Assembly: GCF_000685095.1 (NCBI RefSeq)
Contig: NZ_BAYE01000006.1
Span: forward strand, 124,001 to 188,000
Reading direction: 5' to 3'
DNA length: 64,000 nt
Source: Paraburkholderia caledonica NBRC 102488
GTDB lineage: Bacteria; Pseudomonadota; Gammaproteobacteria; Burkholderiales; Burkholderiaceae
Below, one piece after another: positions 1 to 7,205 of this stretch (position 1 is the first letter of the stretch; each line of letters opens with the position of its first letter). Position numbers and translations under genes: made by a program. Below the pieces are notes generated by a model, which saw only the letters and a program-made list of their open reading frames with translations, was not told the DNA's origin and ran no database searches.

Positions 1-1
1 G

Positions 2-2512
2 CTGCGCGCCCCTTGGCGGCAGTTCTTCGAGCGGCTCGGCGAAGACGGCATCGCGCGGCTCGAAGGTCACCGCGCTTCGGTCGCGCAGCAGATCCGCGAT
101 AACGACATCAGCTACAACGTCTACGCGGATAACGGCGAGCCCCGCGCGTGGGCGCTCGACCTGCTGCCGTTTCTGATCAGCGAAGCCGAGTGGGCGCATA
201 TCGAGCGAGGCGTCACACAGCGCGCGCATCTGCTCAATGCGATCGTCGCCGACATCTACGGGTCGCAAACCTTGCTTCAACGCGGACAGTTGCCTCCCGC
301 GCTGGTGTTCGGTCATCCCGGCTATCTGCGCTCCGTGAAGGGCTATGCGCCGCCTGGCGGGCAGTTCCTGCAAGTGGTCGCTGTCGACCTCGCGCGTGCG
401 CCCAACGGCGAGTGGACCGTGATGGCGCATCGCACGGAGGCGCCCTCCGGCCTCGGCTATGCGCTGGAAAACCGGCTGATCGTTTCGGCGCTATTTGCCG
501 ATCCGTTCCGTTCGATGCACGTAAGCCGCCTCGCGCCGACCTATTCGCAGCTGATGTCGACGCTGGTTCAGGCGGCGCAGGCGACCATGCGTCACGATTC
601 GCCTCGCGCCGATGCTACGCCTCATATTGCGTTGCTCACGCCGGGGCCCTTCAGCGAGACTTACTTCGAGCATGTGTTTCTCGCGCGCTATCTGGGCGTC
701 ACACTCGTGGAAGGCAAAGACCTCACGGTGCGCGGCGACATGCTTTATCTGAAGACGCTCGCCGGTCTGGAACGCGTGCATGTCGTGCTGCGGCGTCTGG
801 ACGATGCGTTCTGCGATCCCGTGGAATTGCGAGCCGACTCGACCATCGGCGTGCCTGGCCTGCTGCAGGTCATGCGTGCCGGCAATGTAATCGTTTCGAA
901 CGTGCCGGGGTCCGGCTTTGTCGAGTCGCCCGCCTTGCACGGATTTTTGCCCGGCATAGCCGAAACGCTGTTCGACGAAGACCTCGTTTTGCCGAGTGTG
1001 GCCACCTGGTGGTGCGGCGAACAGGCGGCGCGCGAGCACGTGTTCGCGCATCTCGAAGAAGCTTTTATCGTGCCCACGTGGCCGGTTGCGGCCCGCGATG
1101 CGCCGCCGGGCGTCGAGCAGGGCAGACAGCGGCTGTCGACGTGGCGCGAGCGTATCGAGGCGACGCCCGGCAACTATACGATCCAGCAGGCGCAGCGTCT
1201 TTCCTGCACGCCGCGTTACGAGGACGGTACGATCGGCGGGCGTCCTTCCGTGTTGCGGGCGTATGCGATCGCCGATGCGAACGGCGGCTGGCACGTCATG
1301 CCCGGCGGCTTCACGCGCATGGGCGCCGAGCGGCAGGCCACGGTATCCATGCAGTACGGCGGCAGCAGCGTCGACACGTGGGTGCTGTCCAGCCAGCCCA
1401 CGTCGACCTTCACGCTGCTGCCTTCGCCGATGCAGCCTGCGGACCTCGCGCGCAAGCATCGCACCGTGTCGAGCCGCGCTGCGGAGAACCTCTTCTGGGC
1501 CGGACGTTACGGCGAACGCGCGGAAAACAACGTGCGTCTGCTGCGCTTCATTCTGGGCTCGCTCGAAGGCAGCGATGCCGACACGATGCTCCCGACGCTC
1601 GTCGAACTTGCGCTGCACTGCGGACTTCTGCAGGCAGGCGACATCTCCGTGCCGCACACGCCGCAAGCATTCGAGCGCGCGCTGGTCGCCAATCTGAGCG
1701 AGAGCACGGGCGCTGCGAGCATCGGTCAGAACCTGAACTGTCAGGCTCGCTCGAATGGCGAAGTGCGCGGGCGGTTGTCGAACGATCATTGGCGCATCAT
1801 TCTCGCCGCGCGCAACGACTTCCGCGACGCGTTGCAGGAGCTGATGCCGGCTGCCGGTATCAGCGATGCGTTGCCACCGGCAGCGCTGAACGGCCGTGCT
1901 ACGAATGGCAGCAGCCGTTACGACCGCGTCACGCTGATGAACGCGCTTGAACGGCTGTCGGTGCAATTGTCGGCGATCAGCGGCGCACAGGGCGACCGTA
2001 TGACACGCGACGAGGCGTGGCGGCTCCTGTTCGTCGGGCGGCATATCGAGCGCGTGTCCGCCATGAGCACGTTTGTGCGCGTGGCCGCCGACAAAGGCCA
2101 GCTTGCCACGCCGGCCGGTTTCGATCTGCTGCTGCAGTTGTTCGACAGCACGCTCACCTACCGCTCGCTTTATCCGGGACGCCTTGAAGTGCCGGCTCTG
2201 CTCGATCTGCTGGTGATCGAGCCGACCAATCCGCGGGGAATTTACGGTGTGTACGAGCGGTTGCGCAAAAAACTCGACGAAATCGCGGTGGCCGCGGGCA
2301 GCACGCGGCATCGTCCGTTTGCGGAATTGATGCCGCCTGCCGCGTCGTTACCGACGCTTGCGTCGCTGTGTGAGGTGGACCGGGACGGCGGATATTGCAG
2401 TCTGACTGCGGTATGCGATCAGATCGGCGGGTTCGTCGGCGCGGCGGCGCATGAAATCAGTGCGCGCTATTTCAGCCACGCCAGCACGGTGGCATCGCAG
2501 GTGTGGTCATGA
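2..2512 (+). CDS. Circularly permuted ATP-grasp protein fused to alpha-E domain (5' end missing)
   Basis: The open frame enters from the left edge, so the N-terminus lies outside the window; 836 residues are visible. The first about 470 match the COG2308 (DUF404/DUF407) circularly permuted ATP-grasp family, with the segments VEGKDL, RRLDDAF.DP and GVPGLL. From about residue 485 (SSRAAENLFWAGRYGERAEN) the rest is an alpha-E (COG2307, DUF403) helical domain. Members of these families are predicted peptide amidoligases that work with transglutaminase-like peptidases; no substrate is established. The stop overlaps the start of the next gene (ATGA), so the two are translationally coupled. A second set with the two domains as separate genes lies at 46.6-49.1 kb. 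Compared with that copy, the ATP-binding half is altered: where the other has KEVHGAGGYG this one has IVPTWPVAAR, so ATP-dependent activity is doubtful. Confidence 0.9.
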   Translation: MRAPWRQFFERLGEDGIARLEGHRASVAQQIRDNDISYNVYADNGEPRAWALDLLPFLISEAEWAHIERGVTQRAHLLNAIVADIYGSQTLLQRGQLPPALVFGHPGYLRSVKGYAPPGGQFLQVVAVDLARAPNGEWTVMAHRTEAPSGLGYALENRLIVSALFADPFRSMHVSRLAPTYSQLMSTLVQAAQATMRHDSPRADATPHIALLTPGPFSETYFEHVFLARYLGVTLVEGKDLTVRGDMLYLKTLAGLERVHVVLRRLDDAFCDPVELRADSTIGVPGLLQVMRAGNVIVSNVPGSGFVESPALHGFLPGIAETLFDEDLVLPSVATWWCGEQAAREHVFAHLEEAFIVPTWPVAARDAPPGVEQGRQRLSTWRERIEATPGNYTIQQAQRLSCTPRYEDGTIGGRPSVLRAYAIADANGGWHVMPGGFTRMGAERQATVSMQYGGSSVDTWVLSSQPTSTFTLLPSPMQPADLARKHRTVSSRAAENLFWAGRYGERAENNVRLLRFILGSLEGSDADTMLPTLVELALHCGLLQAGDISVPHTPQAFERALVANLSESTGAASIGQNLNCQARSNGEVRGRLSNDHWRIILAARNDFRDALQELMPAAGISDALPPAALNGRATNGSSRYDRVTLMNALERLSVQLSAISGAQGDRMTRDEAWRLLFVGRHIERVSAMSTFVRVAADKGQLATPAGFDLLLQLFDSTLTYRSLYPGRLEVPALLDLLVIEPTNPRGIYGVYERLRKKLDEIAVAAGSTRHRPFAELMPPAASLPTLASLCEVDRDGGYCSLTAVCDQIGGFVGAAAHEISARYFSHASTVASQVWS

Positions 2513-3399
2513 AAAACGCGCCCGTCGTGCTGTCGGTTTCGCACCGCACCACGTACCACTACTCGACATATGTGGAGACCGCGCAGCATCTTGCGACTAT
2601 CCGGCCTATTGTCTGCGCCTGGCAGCGCGTCGTGTCGCACGACGAACGCATCGAGCCGCGGCCCTCGTATCTGAATAGCCGTATCGATGCGTTCGGCAAC
2701 GACGTTCTCTATTTCGCGCTCGACACGCCGCATGAGCGGTTGCAACTCGTCAGCGAAACGACCGTGGCGCTCACGCCGCGCTGGGCCGATCTCGATCCTC
2801 AGGCCACACCGGCGTGGGAAGAAGTGGCCGACGCGCTCGAGTTTCGCGTGGGCGGACGGTTTCGAGCCGAGGCGGAGTTCTGCTTCGCGTCGCCAAATAT
2901 CGTGCCGCGGCCGTCGCTGCGCGATTATGCGTTGCCGAGCTTTGCGCCCGGCACGCCGGTCGCCGCTGGTGCGATCGATCTGATGCACCGCATTCACAAG
3001 GACTTCGCGTACAAACCTTCGGCGACCATGTTCGATACGCCCGCCGAGCGTGCGTTCGAATTGAAGAGCGGCGTGTGCCAGGACTTCGCGCAGGTGATGA
3101 TCGGCTGCCTGCGCTCGCTTGGTTTGCCCGCGCGTTACGTGAGCGGCTATCTGCGTAATGATCCGCCAGCGGGGCAGCCGCGGCTGATCGGTGCGGATGC
3201 GTCGCATGCGTGGGTGTCGGTGCATTGTCCCGGCAGCGGCTGGATCGACCTCGACCCAACCAACGATGTGCTCGCCGATACCGACCACGTCACGCTCGCT
3301 ATTGGCCGCGATTACAGCGACGTGTCGTTGTTGCGCGGCATGATCCTTGGCGGGGGCGCGCATCGCGTGGAAGTGGGCGTGACGGTTCTCGCGCTTTAG
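2509..3399 (+). CDS. Transglutaminase-like cysteine peptidase family protein
   Basis: This 296-residue protein has an N-terminal bacterial transglutaminase-like domain (about residues 8-90) and a transglutaminase core (about 150-265). The triad is visible: Cys190 in GVCQDFAQ, His in ASHAWVSV and Asp in WIDLDPTND. COG1305 proteins of this type accompany circularly permuted ATP-grasp/alpha-E proteins and are thought to cleave or transfer amide bonds in the peptides those enzymes make. I chose the ATG at 2509, which overlaps the upstream stop by four bases, over an in-frame GTG at 2503. There is no signal peptide, so it probably acts in the cytoplasm. It is paralogous to the gene at 49087-49887, with the same fold and motifs but a divergent sequence. 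Confidence 0.9.
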   Translation: MKNAPVVLSVSHRTTYHYSTYVETAQHLATIRPIVCAWQRVVSHDERIEPRPSYLNSRIDAFGNDVLYFALDTPHERLQLVSETTVALTPRWADLDPQATPAWEEVADALEFRVGGRFRAEAEFCFASPNIVPRPSLRDYALPSFAPGTPVAAGAIDLMHRIHKDFAYKPSATMFDTPAERAFELKSGVCQDFAQVMIGCLRSLGLPARYVSGYLRNDPPAGQPRLIGADASHAWVSVHCPGSGWIDLDPTNDVLADTDHVTLAIGRDYSDVSLLRGMILGGGAHRVEVGVTVLAL

Positions 3400-3426
3400 C
3401 ACCGAGCCTCCGCTGCGTAAAAGTAC

Positions 3427-3455
3427 TTGACGAAGTGCATATGCACACATAGACT
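3427..3455 (+). promoter_or_regulatory. Promoter and MarR operator 1, upstream of the first marR gene
   Basis: TTGACG (3427-3432) and TAGACT (3450-3455) are spaced by 17 bp. Between and partly over them lies AGTGCATATGCACACATAGA (3434-3453), whose core GTGCATATGCAC (3435-3446) is a perfect palindrome. It matches operators 2 and 3 at 18 of 20 bases. The expected transcription start falls at about 3462, next to the ATG at 3463, so the mRNA would be leaderless or nearly so. Promoter assignment is by inspection; the repeat is directly visible. Confidence 0.65.
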
Positions 3456-3462
3456 GCGAAGC

Positions 3463-3885
3463 ATGAACCGTCCTCTCTCCTACGACGAATGCAATTGCTT
3501 TGCGCTGCGGCAGGCGGCGCGGCACATCACGCAGCTGTACGAGCGCCATCTCAGCACGGTGGGGGTCACGGCGGCGCAATTCACCATTCTCGCGAAACTC
3601 GCTCGCACGCCGAACTTGCCGATCCTGGATCTGGCAGACGCAATGGTGATGGAGCGCACCACGCTCGTGCGCGCCATGAAACCGCTGCAACGAGACGGTC
3701 TGGTGGTTGCTGAATCGGCTGAACACGACGGCAGGACCTATCTGTTCAGCCTGACGGAGAAAGGCGAGAAGACTTTCGATCAGGCGGCTATCGCATGGCG
3801 TGCCGCGCAAAGCGAGTTCGAAGAGAAGTTCGGACGCGACCGCGCCAAGGCATTACGTGCCGAGTTGTTCACAATTACCGGCTAA
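3463..3885 (+). CDS. MarR family transcriptional regulator (first of a tandem pair)
   Basis: This 140-residue winged-helix protein has the MarR layout: N-terminal dimerisation helices, the DNA-binding segment LADAMVMERTTLVRAMKPLQRDGLV (about residues 59-83, quoted only in part by key residues ERTTLVR) and a C-terminal helix ending FGRDRAKALRAELFTITG. It is clearly paralogous to the next gene, sharing ALRQAARxxxQxYxRHL, RTTLVR and the C-terminal ELFxITG. The ATG at 3463 directly follows a promoter/operator and has no good Shine-Dalgarno sequence. MarR proteins usually repress their own gene and a nearby efflux system and release DNA on binding phenolic or drug-like ligands; the efflux genes here start at 4502. 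A terminator follows at 3898-3930. Confidence 0.88.
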   Translation: MNRPLSYDECNCFALRQAARHITQLYERHLSTVGVTAAQFTILAKLARTPNLPILDLADAMVMERTTLVRAMKPLQRDGLVVAESAEHDGRTYLFSLTEKGEKTFDQAAIAWRAAQSEFEEKFGRDRAKALRAELFTITG

Positions 3886-3897
3886 CGCCGAAGTATG

Positions 3898-3930
3898 GCT
3901 CGCGAAAAGTTGTCGTTTGCGAGCTTTTTT
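3898..3930 (+). terminator. Intrinsic terminator after the first marR gene
   Basis: GCTCGC (3898-3903) pairs with GCGAGC (3919-3924) and is followed by six T (3925-3930); AAA/TTT next to the loop can extend the stem. It separates the two marR genes into different transcripts. Confidence 0.75.
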
Positions 3931-3935
3931 ATATC

Positions 3936-3955
3936 TGTATGTGTGCGTATGCACT
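3936..3955 (+). promoter_or_regulatory. MarR operator 2, inverted, upstream of the second marR gene
   Basis: TGTATGTGTGCGTATGCACT is the exact reverse complement of operator 3 (4476-4495). It lies 16 bp before the ATG at 3972, with GGAG (3960-3963) between as ribosome binding site. An upstream AT-rich stretch (TATATC at 3930-3935) may be part of the promoter, so the site would cover the transcription start. Confidence 0.65.
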
Positions 3956-3971
3956 CATTGGAGTTGCAGCG

Positions 3972-4391
3972 ATGGAAGAGCCATTCGACGACGATTGTTT
4001 CGCGATCCGCCAGGCGGCGCGTTATGTCTCGCAGATCTACGACCGCCATCTGGCAAGCGTGGGCTTGACGATCACACAATTCTCCTTGCTTGGCCGCCTC
4101 AAACGCACGGGCCCAATGACGATGAAGCAACTGGCTGAAGCCATGCGCATGCAGCGCACCACGCTGGTTCGGACGATCCAGCCGCTGCGCCGCAGCGGGC
4201 TGCTGTTGAGCGAGGCGCACGGCCCGGACGCACGAGCGCTGTCGGTCACGCTCACAACAGAAGGCGAAGCGCGGCTCGAGGCGGGGCGAAAGCACTGGCA
4301 CGCCGCGCAGGCCGAATTCGAGCACAGCTTTGGCGGGCAACGTGCGCAAGCGTTGCGCGGCGAGTTGTTCGCGATCACCGGCCACTTGTGA
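3972..4391 (+). CDS. MarR family transcriptional regulator (second of a tandem pair)
   Basis: This 139-residue MarR/winged-helix protein starts MEEPFDDDCFAIRQAARYVSQ. The wing and recognition helix lie around residues 57-95 (LAEAMRMQRTTLVRTIQPL), and the C-terminus is FGGQRAQALRGELFAITGHL, almost the same as in the preceding paralogue. The ATG at 3972 is preceded by TTGGAG. It has its own operator (3936-3955) and a terminator behind it (4440-4465), so it is probably transcribed alone. The near-identical operators before this gene, its paralogue and emrA suggest one or both proteins control all three promoters. Which of the two binds, or whether they form heterodimers, cannot be told from sequence. 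Confidence 0.88.
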   Translation: MEEPFDDDCFAIRQAARYVSQIYDRHLASVGLTITQFSLLGRLKRTGPMTMKQLAEAMRMQRTTLVRTIQPLRRSGLLLSEAHGPDARALSVTLTTEGEARLEAGRKHWHAAQAEFEHSFGGQRAQALRGELFAITGHL

Positions 4392-4439
4392 ATTGAGCAC
4401 AAGGCAATGACAGACCGGTAGCAATCTAAGCAATGAACG

Positions 4440-4465
4440 GGCGCCATCAATCGGCGCTATTTTTT
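4440..4465 (+). terminator. Intrinsic terminator between the second marR gene and emrA-like gene
   Basis: GCGCC (4441-4445) pairs with GGCGC (4453-4457), with a possible G-T extension, followed by TATTTTTT (4458-4465). It ends just before the promoter of the efflux operon. Confidence 0.65.
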
Positions 4466-4469
4466 CAAC

Positions 4470-4497
4470 TTGACCAGTGCATACGCACACATACAAC
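4470..4497 (+). promoter_or_regulatory. Promoter and MarR operator 3 of the efflux operon
   Basis: TTGACC (4470-4475) and TACAAC (4492-4497) are 16 bp apart. The spacer is filled by the operator AGTGCATACGCACACATACA (4476-4495). The predicted start of transcription (about 4504) coincides with the ATG at 4502, and there is no Shine-Dalgarno sequence, so the transcript may be leaderless. A repressor bound here would block RNA polymerase directly. Confidence 0.65.
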
Positions 4498-4501
4498 CAT
4501 C

Positions 4502-5620
4502 ATGTCCACTACACCTTCGACTGTTGCGCCAGCGGGCGCCGCGCAGGCCGGCAAACCGGCCAGGCGCGTTCCGTGGATGCTGCTCGCGATCATCACGGTG
4601 CTTGCCGTGCTGGCGCTCGCCGCGTCGTACTGGTTCTTCGTGGGACGCTTCGTCGAAACGACGGACGATGCTTACGTGGGCGGCGACGTCACGGTCATGG
4701 CGCCGAAGGTGAATGGCTTCGTGGCTGACGTGCTGGTGAAGGACAACCAGTTCGTGCATGCGGGGCAAGTACTCGTCAAGCTGGACTCGCGGGACTACGA
4801 CGCACGCCTCGCGCAAGCCACGGCAGAGGTCCGCAGCGCCCAGGCCGCCGTGACCGAATTGCAGGCGAAGAAATCTTTGCAGCTTGCAACGATCGACGAA
4901 CAGGCGGCGGAAGTTCGCGCCAACGGTGCAGAACTGACGCGCAGCGCAGCGGATCAGGCTCGCTATCGCGAACTCGTGAAAGACGACGCGGTATCGAATC
5001 AGGTCGTGGAGCGTGCCAATGCCGATCTCACCAAGGCTCATGCCGCGGTGGACCGCAGCGGCGCGTCGTTGATCGCGGCGCAGCGGCAAATAGCCGTGCT
5101 CGACGCGCAGATTGGCGACGCACTGGCCCGCATTGCCACCGCGGAAGCGGCGCAGCGCGTGGCGGCGTTGAACGTCGAGTACACCACCATTCGTTCCCCG
5201 ATCGACGGCTACGTGGGTAATCGCACCGCGCGCGTCGGACTGCTCGCAAACACCGGCGTTTCGCTGCTGACGGTGGTGCCCGCGAGCGGATTGTGGATCG
5301 ACGCGAACTTCAAGGAAGACCAGCTGAAGAAGATGAGCGTCGGCGACACGGTCGATGTCGATCTGGACGCTTCCAGCACACGCATCCGCGGCGTGGTGGA
5401 GAGCCTCGCCCCAGCAACCGGCGCAACGTTCAGTGTGCTGCCCGCCGAGAATGCGACCGGCAACTTCACGAAGATCGTGCAGCGTGTACCGGTGCGAGTG
5501 CGCCTGATCGTGCCGCAGAACATGCAAGGCGTGCTGCGTCCCGGTCTCTCGGCGACGGTAAAGGTACACCTCGACCGCGCTGATCACGCCGGCGCTCAAA
5601 GCGCACCGGCTCGCGGATAA
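4502..5620 (+). CDS. EmrA/HlyD family membrane fusion protein of an efflux pump
   Basis: This 372-residue periplasmic adaptor has a short cytoplasmic N-terminus, one membrane anchor (about residues 27-48), a biotinyl-lipoyl-like half (VMAPKVNGFVADVLVKDNQFV, about 65-85), a long Ala/Gln-rich coiled-coil hairpin (about 100-210) and the second lipoyl half with IRSPIDGYVGNR. TTDDAYVGGD is typical of EmrA/FusE proteins. It links the inner-membrane MFS pump encoded next with the outer-membrane channel encoded third, forming a tripartite export system. The ATG at 4502 is used because it follows the promoter/operator; upstream in-frame codons run through the terminator. The next gene begins six bases after the stop. 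Confidence 0.92.
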   Translation: MSTTPSTVAPAGAAQAGKPARRVPWMLLAIITVLAVLALAASYWFFVGRFVETTDDAYVGGDVTVMAPKVNGFVADVLVKDNQFVHAGQVLVKLDSRDYDARLAQATAEVRSAQAAVTELQAKKSLQLATIDEQAAEVRANGAELTRSAADQARYRELVKDDAVSNQVVERANADLTKAHAAVDRSGASLIAAQRQIAVLDAQIGDALARIATAEAAQRVAALNVEYTTIRSPIDGYVGNRTARVGLLANTGVSLLTVVPASGLWIDANFKEDQLKKMSVGDTVDVDLDASSTRIRGVVESLAPATGATFSVLPAENATGNFTKIVQRVPVRVRLIVPQNMQGVLRPGLSATVKVHLDRADHAGAQSAPARG

Positions 5621-5626
5621 ACCATC

Positions 5627-7198
5627 ATGACCGACGTTTTCGCCAATCCCGCCGACCAGCCGACGCGCACGAAGGTTTTTGCATTCGCGCTGATGTGTCT
5701 CGGCTTTTTCATGGCGACGCTCGATATCCAGATCGTCGCGTCGTCGCTCAAGGATATCGGCGGCGGCTTGTCCGCTAGTCAGGACGAACTGTCGTGGGTG
5801 CAGACCTCGTATCTGATCGCTGAAATTCTGGTGATTCCGATGTCCGGCTGGCTAACGCGCGTGTTTTCCACGCGCTGGCTGTTCGCGTTCTCGGCACTTG
5901 GCTTCACCGTCACGAGCATGTTGTGCGGACTCGCATGGGACATCAATTCGATGATCCTGTTTCGCGGCCTGCAAGGTGCGCTCGGCGCAGCGATGATTCC
6001 GACCGTATTTACGACGGCATTCGTGTTGTTTCCCGGCAAGCAACGCCTGATCGCGTCGACCACGATCGGCGCGCTTGCGTCGCTCGCGCCGACCGTGGGG
6101 CCTGTAATCGGTGGATGGATCACATCGCAATGGTCGTGGCACTGGCTGTTCTATTTGAACCTGGCGCCAGGCCTTGTCGTCGCGTTGACGGTGCCGAAAT
6201 ACGTGCATGTCGATAAAGCTGATTTGTCGCTGTTGAAAAAAGGCGACTACCTGGGCATTGCGCTCATGTCCGGCTTTCTCGGCTGCCTCGAATATGTGCT
6301 CGAAGAAGGGCCGCGCAAGAACTGGTTCGGCGACGACGTGATCGTTCTGTGCACCTGGATATCGGCTATTTGCGGATTTCTTTTCCTGGTGCATGCGTTT
6401 ACCGCAAAGGAACCGATTGTCGATTTGCGTGCGTTGGCCGTTCGCAATTTCGGCATCGGCAGTTTGCTGTCGTTTATCACGGGCATTGGGATCTTCTGCA
6501 CCGTTTTCCTGACGCCGGTATTTCTGTCTCGCGTGCGCGGCTTCGACTCGCTGCAGATCGGCCTTGCGTTGTTGTCGGTAGGCTGTTTCCAGTTGCTGGC
6601 ACTCGTTGCGTACTCGACGCTTGCGCGCTTTGTCGATATGCGCCTCTTGATGGTGTTCGGCCTCGCGTTGTTCGGCCTTGGTTGTTATCTGTATGTTCCC
6701 CTCACTCATGAATGGGGCTGGCAGGAGTTGCTGATTCCGCAGGCGCTGCGGGGCATCGGTCAACAGTTTTGCATTCCCCCAATCGTCACGATGGCGCTCG
6801 GTTCACTACCGCCGTCTCGACTTCGGTCCGCGAGCGGCCTCTTCAATCTGATGCGTAATCTGGGCGGCGCAATCGGCATTGCAGTGAGCAGCACGATGCT
6901 CAACGACCGGCTCAATTTGCACTACGAGCGGCTCGATGAACACTTGACGGCGGGTCGTCCGGTAGTCGAATCGGTCTTGCAACAGCAAGCCGCGCATTTC
7001 GCGGCACTCGGTGGAAACGCGCTGAATGCCGCCAATGCAGGACTCGGCGCATTGCATGCGGTTCTGATGCGAGAAGCTCTGGTGCTCACCTTCTCCGACA
7101 CTTTTCTCGCCGTGTCGCTGTGTTTTGTCGTGGGCTTGCTGAGCGTGATTTTCTCGCGCCCATTTGGAAATGCCGCGCCCCCGCCCGATGCTCATTGA
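5627..7198 (+). CDS. EmrB/QacA (DHA2) family MFS efflux transporter
   Basis: This 523-residue integral membrane protein has the 14-helix layout of the DHA2 drug:proton antiporters. Family marks include LDIQIVASSLKDI in helix 1, the W-QTSYLIAE segment (helix 2), the motif A-like GWLTRVFSTRW and the motif C-like GALASLAPTVGPVIGGW (helix 5). It is the proton-driven inner-membrane pump of the tripartite system with the adaptor before it and the channel after it. Substrates are not predictable; MarR control suggests hydrophobic or phenolic compounds such as fusaric-acid- or salicylate-like molecules. The gene lies six bases after the adaptor and eight before the channel gene. Confidence 0.93.
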   Translation: MTDVFANPADQPTRTKVFAFALMCLGFFMATLDIQIVASSLKDIGGGLSASQDELSWVQTSYLIAEILVIPMSGWLTRVFSTRWLFAFSALGFTVTSMLCGLAWDINSMILFRGLQGALGAAMIPTVFTTAFVLFPGKQRLIASTTIGALASLAPTVGPVIGGWITSQWSWHWLFYLNLAPGLVVALTVPKYVHVDKADLSLLKKGDYLGIALMSGFLGCLEYVLEEGPRKNWFGDDVIVLCTWISAICGFLFLVHAFTAKEPIVDLRALAVRNFGIGSLLSFITGIGIFCTVFLTPVFLSRVRGFDSLQIGLALLSVGCFQLLALVAYSTLARFVDMRLLMVFGLALFGLGCYLYVPLTHEWGWQELLIPQALRGIGQQFCIPPIVTMALGSLPPSRLRSASGLFNLMRNLGGAIGIAVSSTMLNDRLNLHYERLDEHLTAGRPVVESVLQQQAAHFAALGGNALNAANAGLGALHAVLMREALVLTFSDTFLAVSLCFVVGLLSVIFSRPFGNAAPPPDAH

Positions 7199-7205
7199 GG
7201 ACCTG

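Noticed and set aside
491-2311. 606-codon minus-strand frame opposite the fused ATP-grasp gene
   Set aside because: Shadow of a strongly conserved gene; Arg/His/Gln-rich, no domain, no ribosome binding site.
2467-3810. 447-codon minus-strand frame across the transglutaminase and first marR genes
   Set aside because: Spans two real genes and an identified promoter/operator; composition is that of a shadow.
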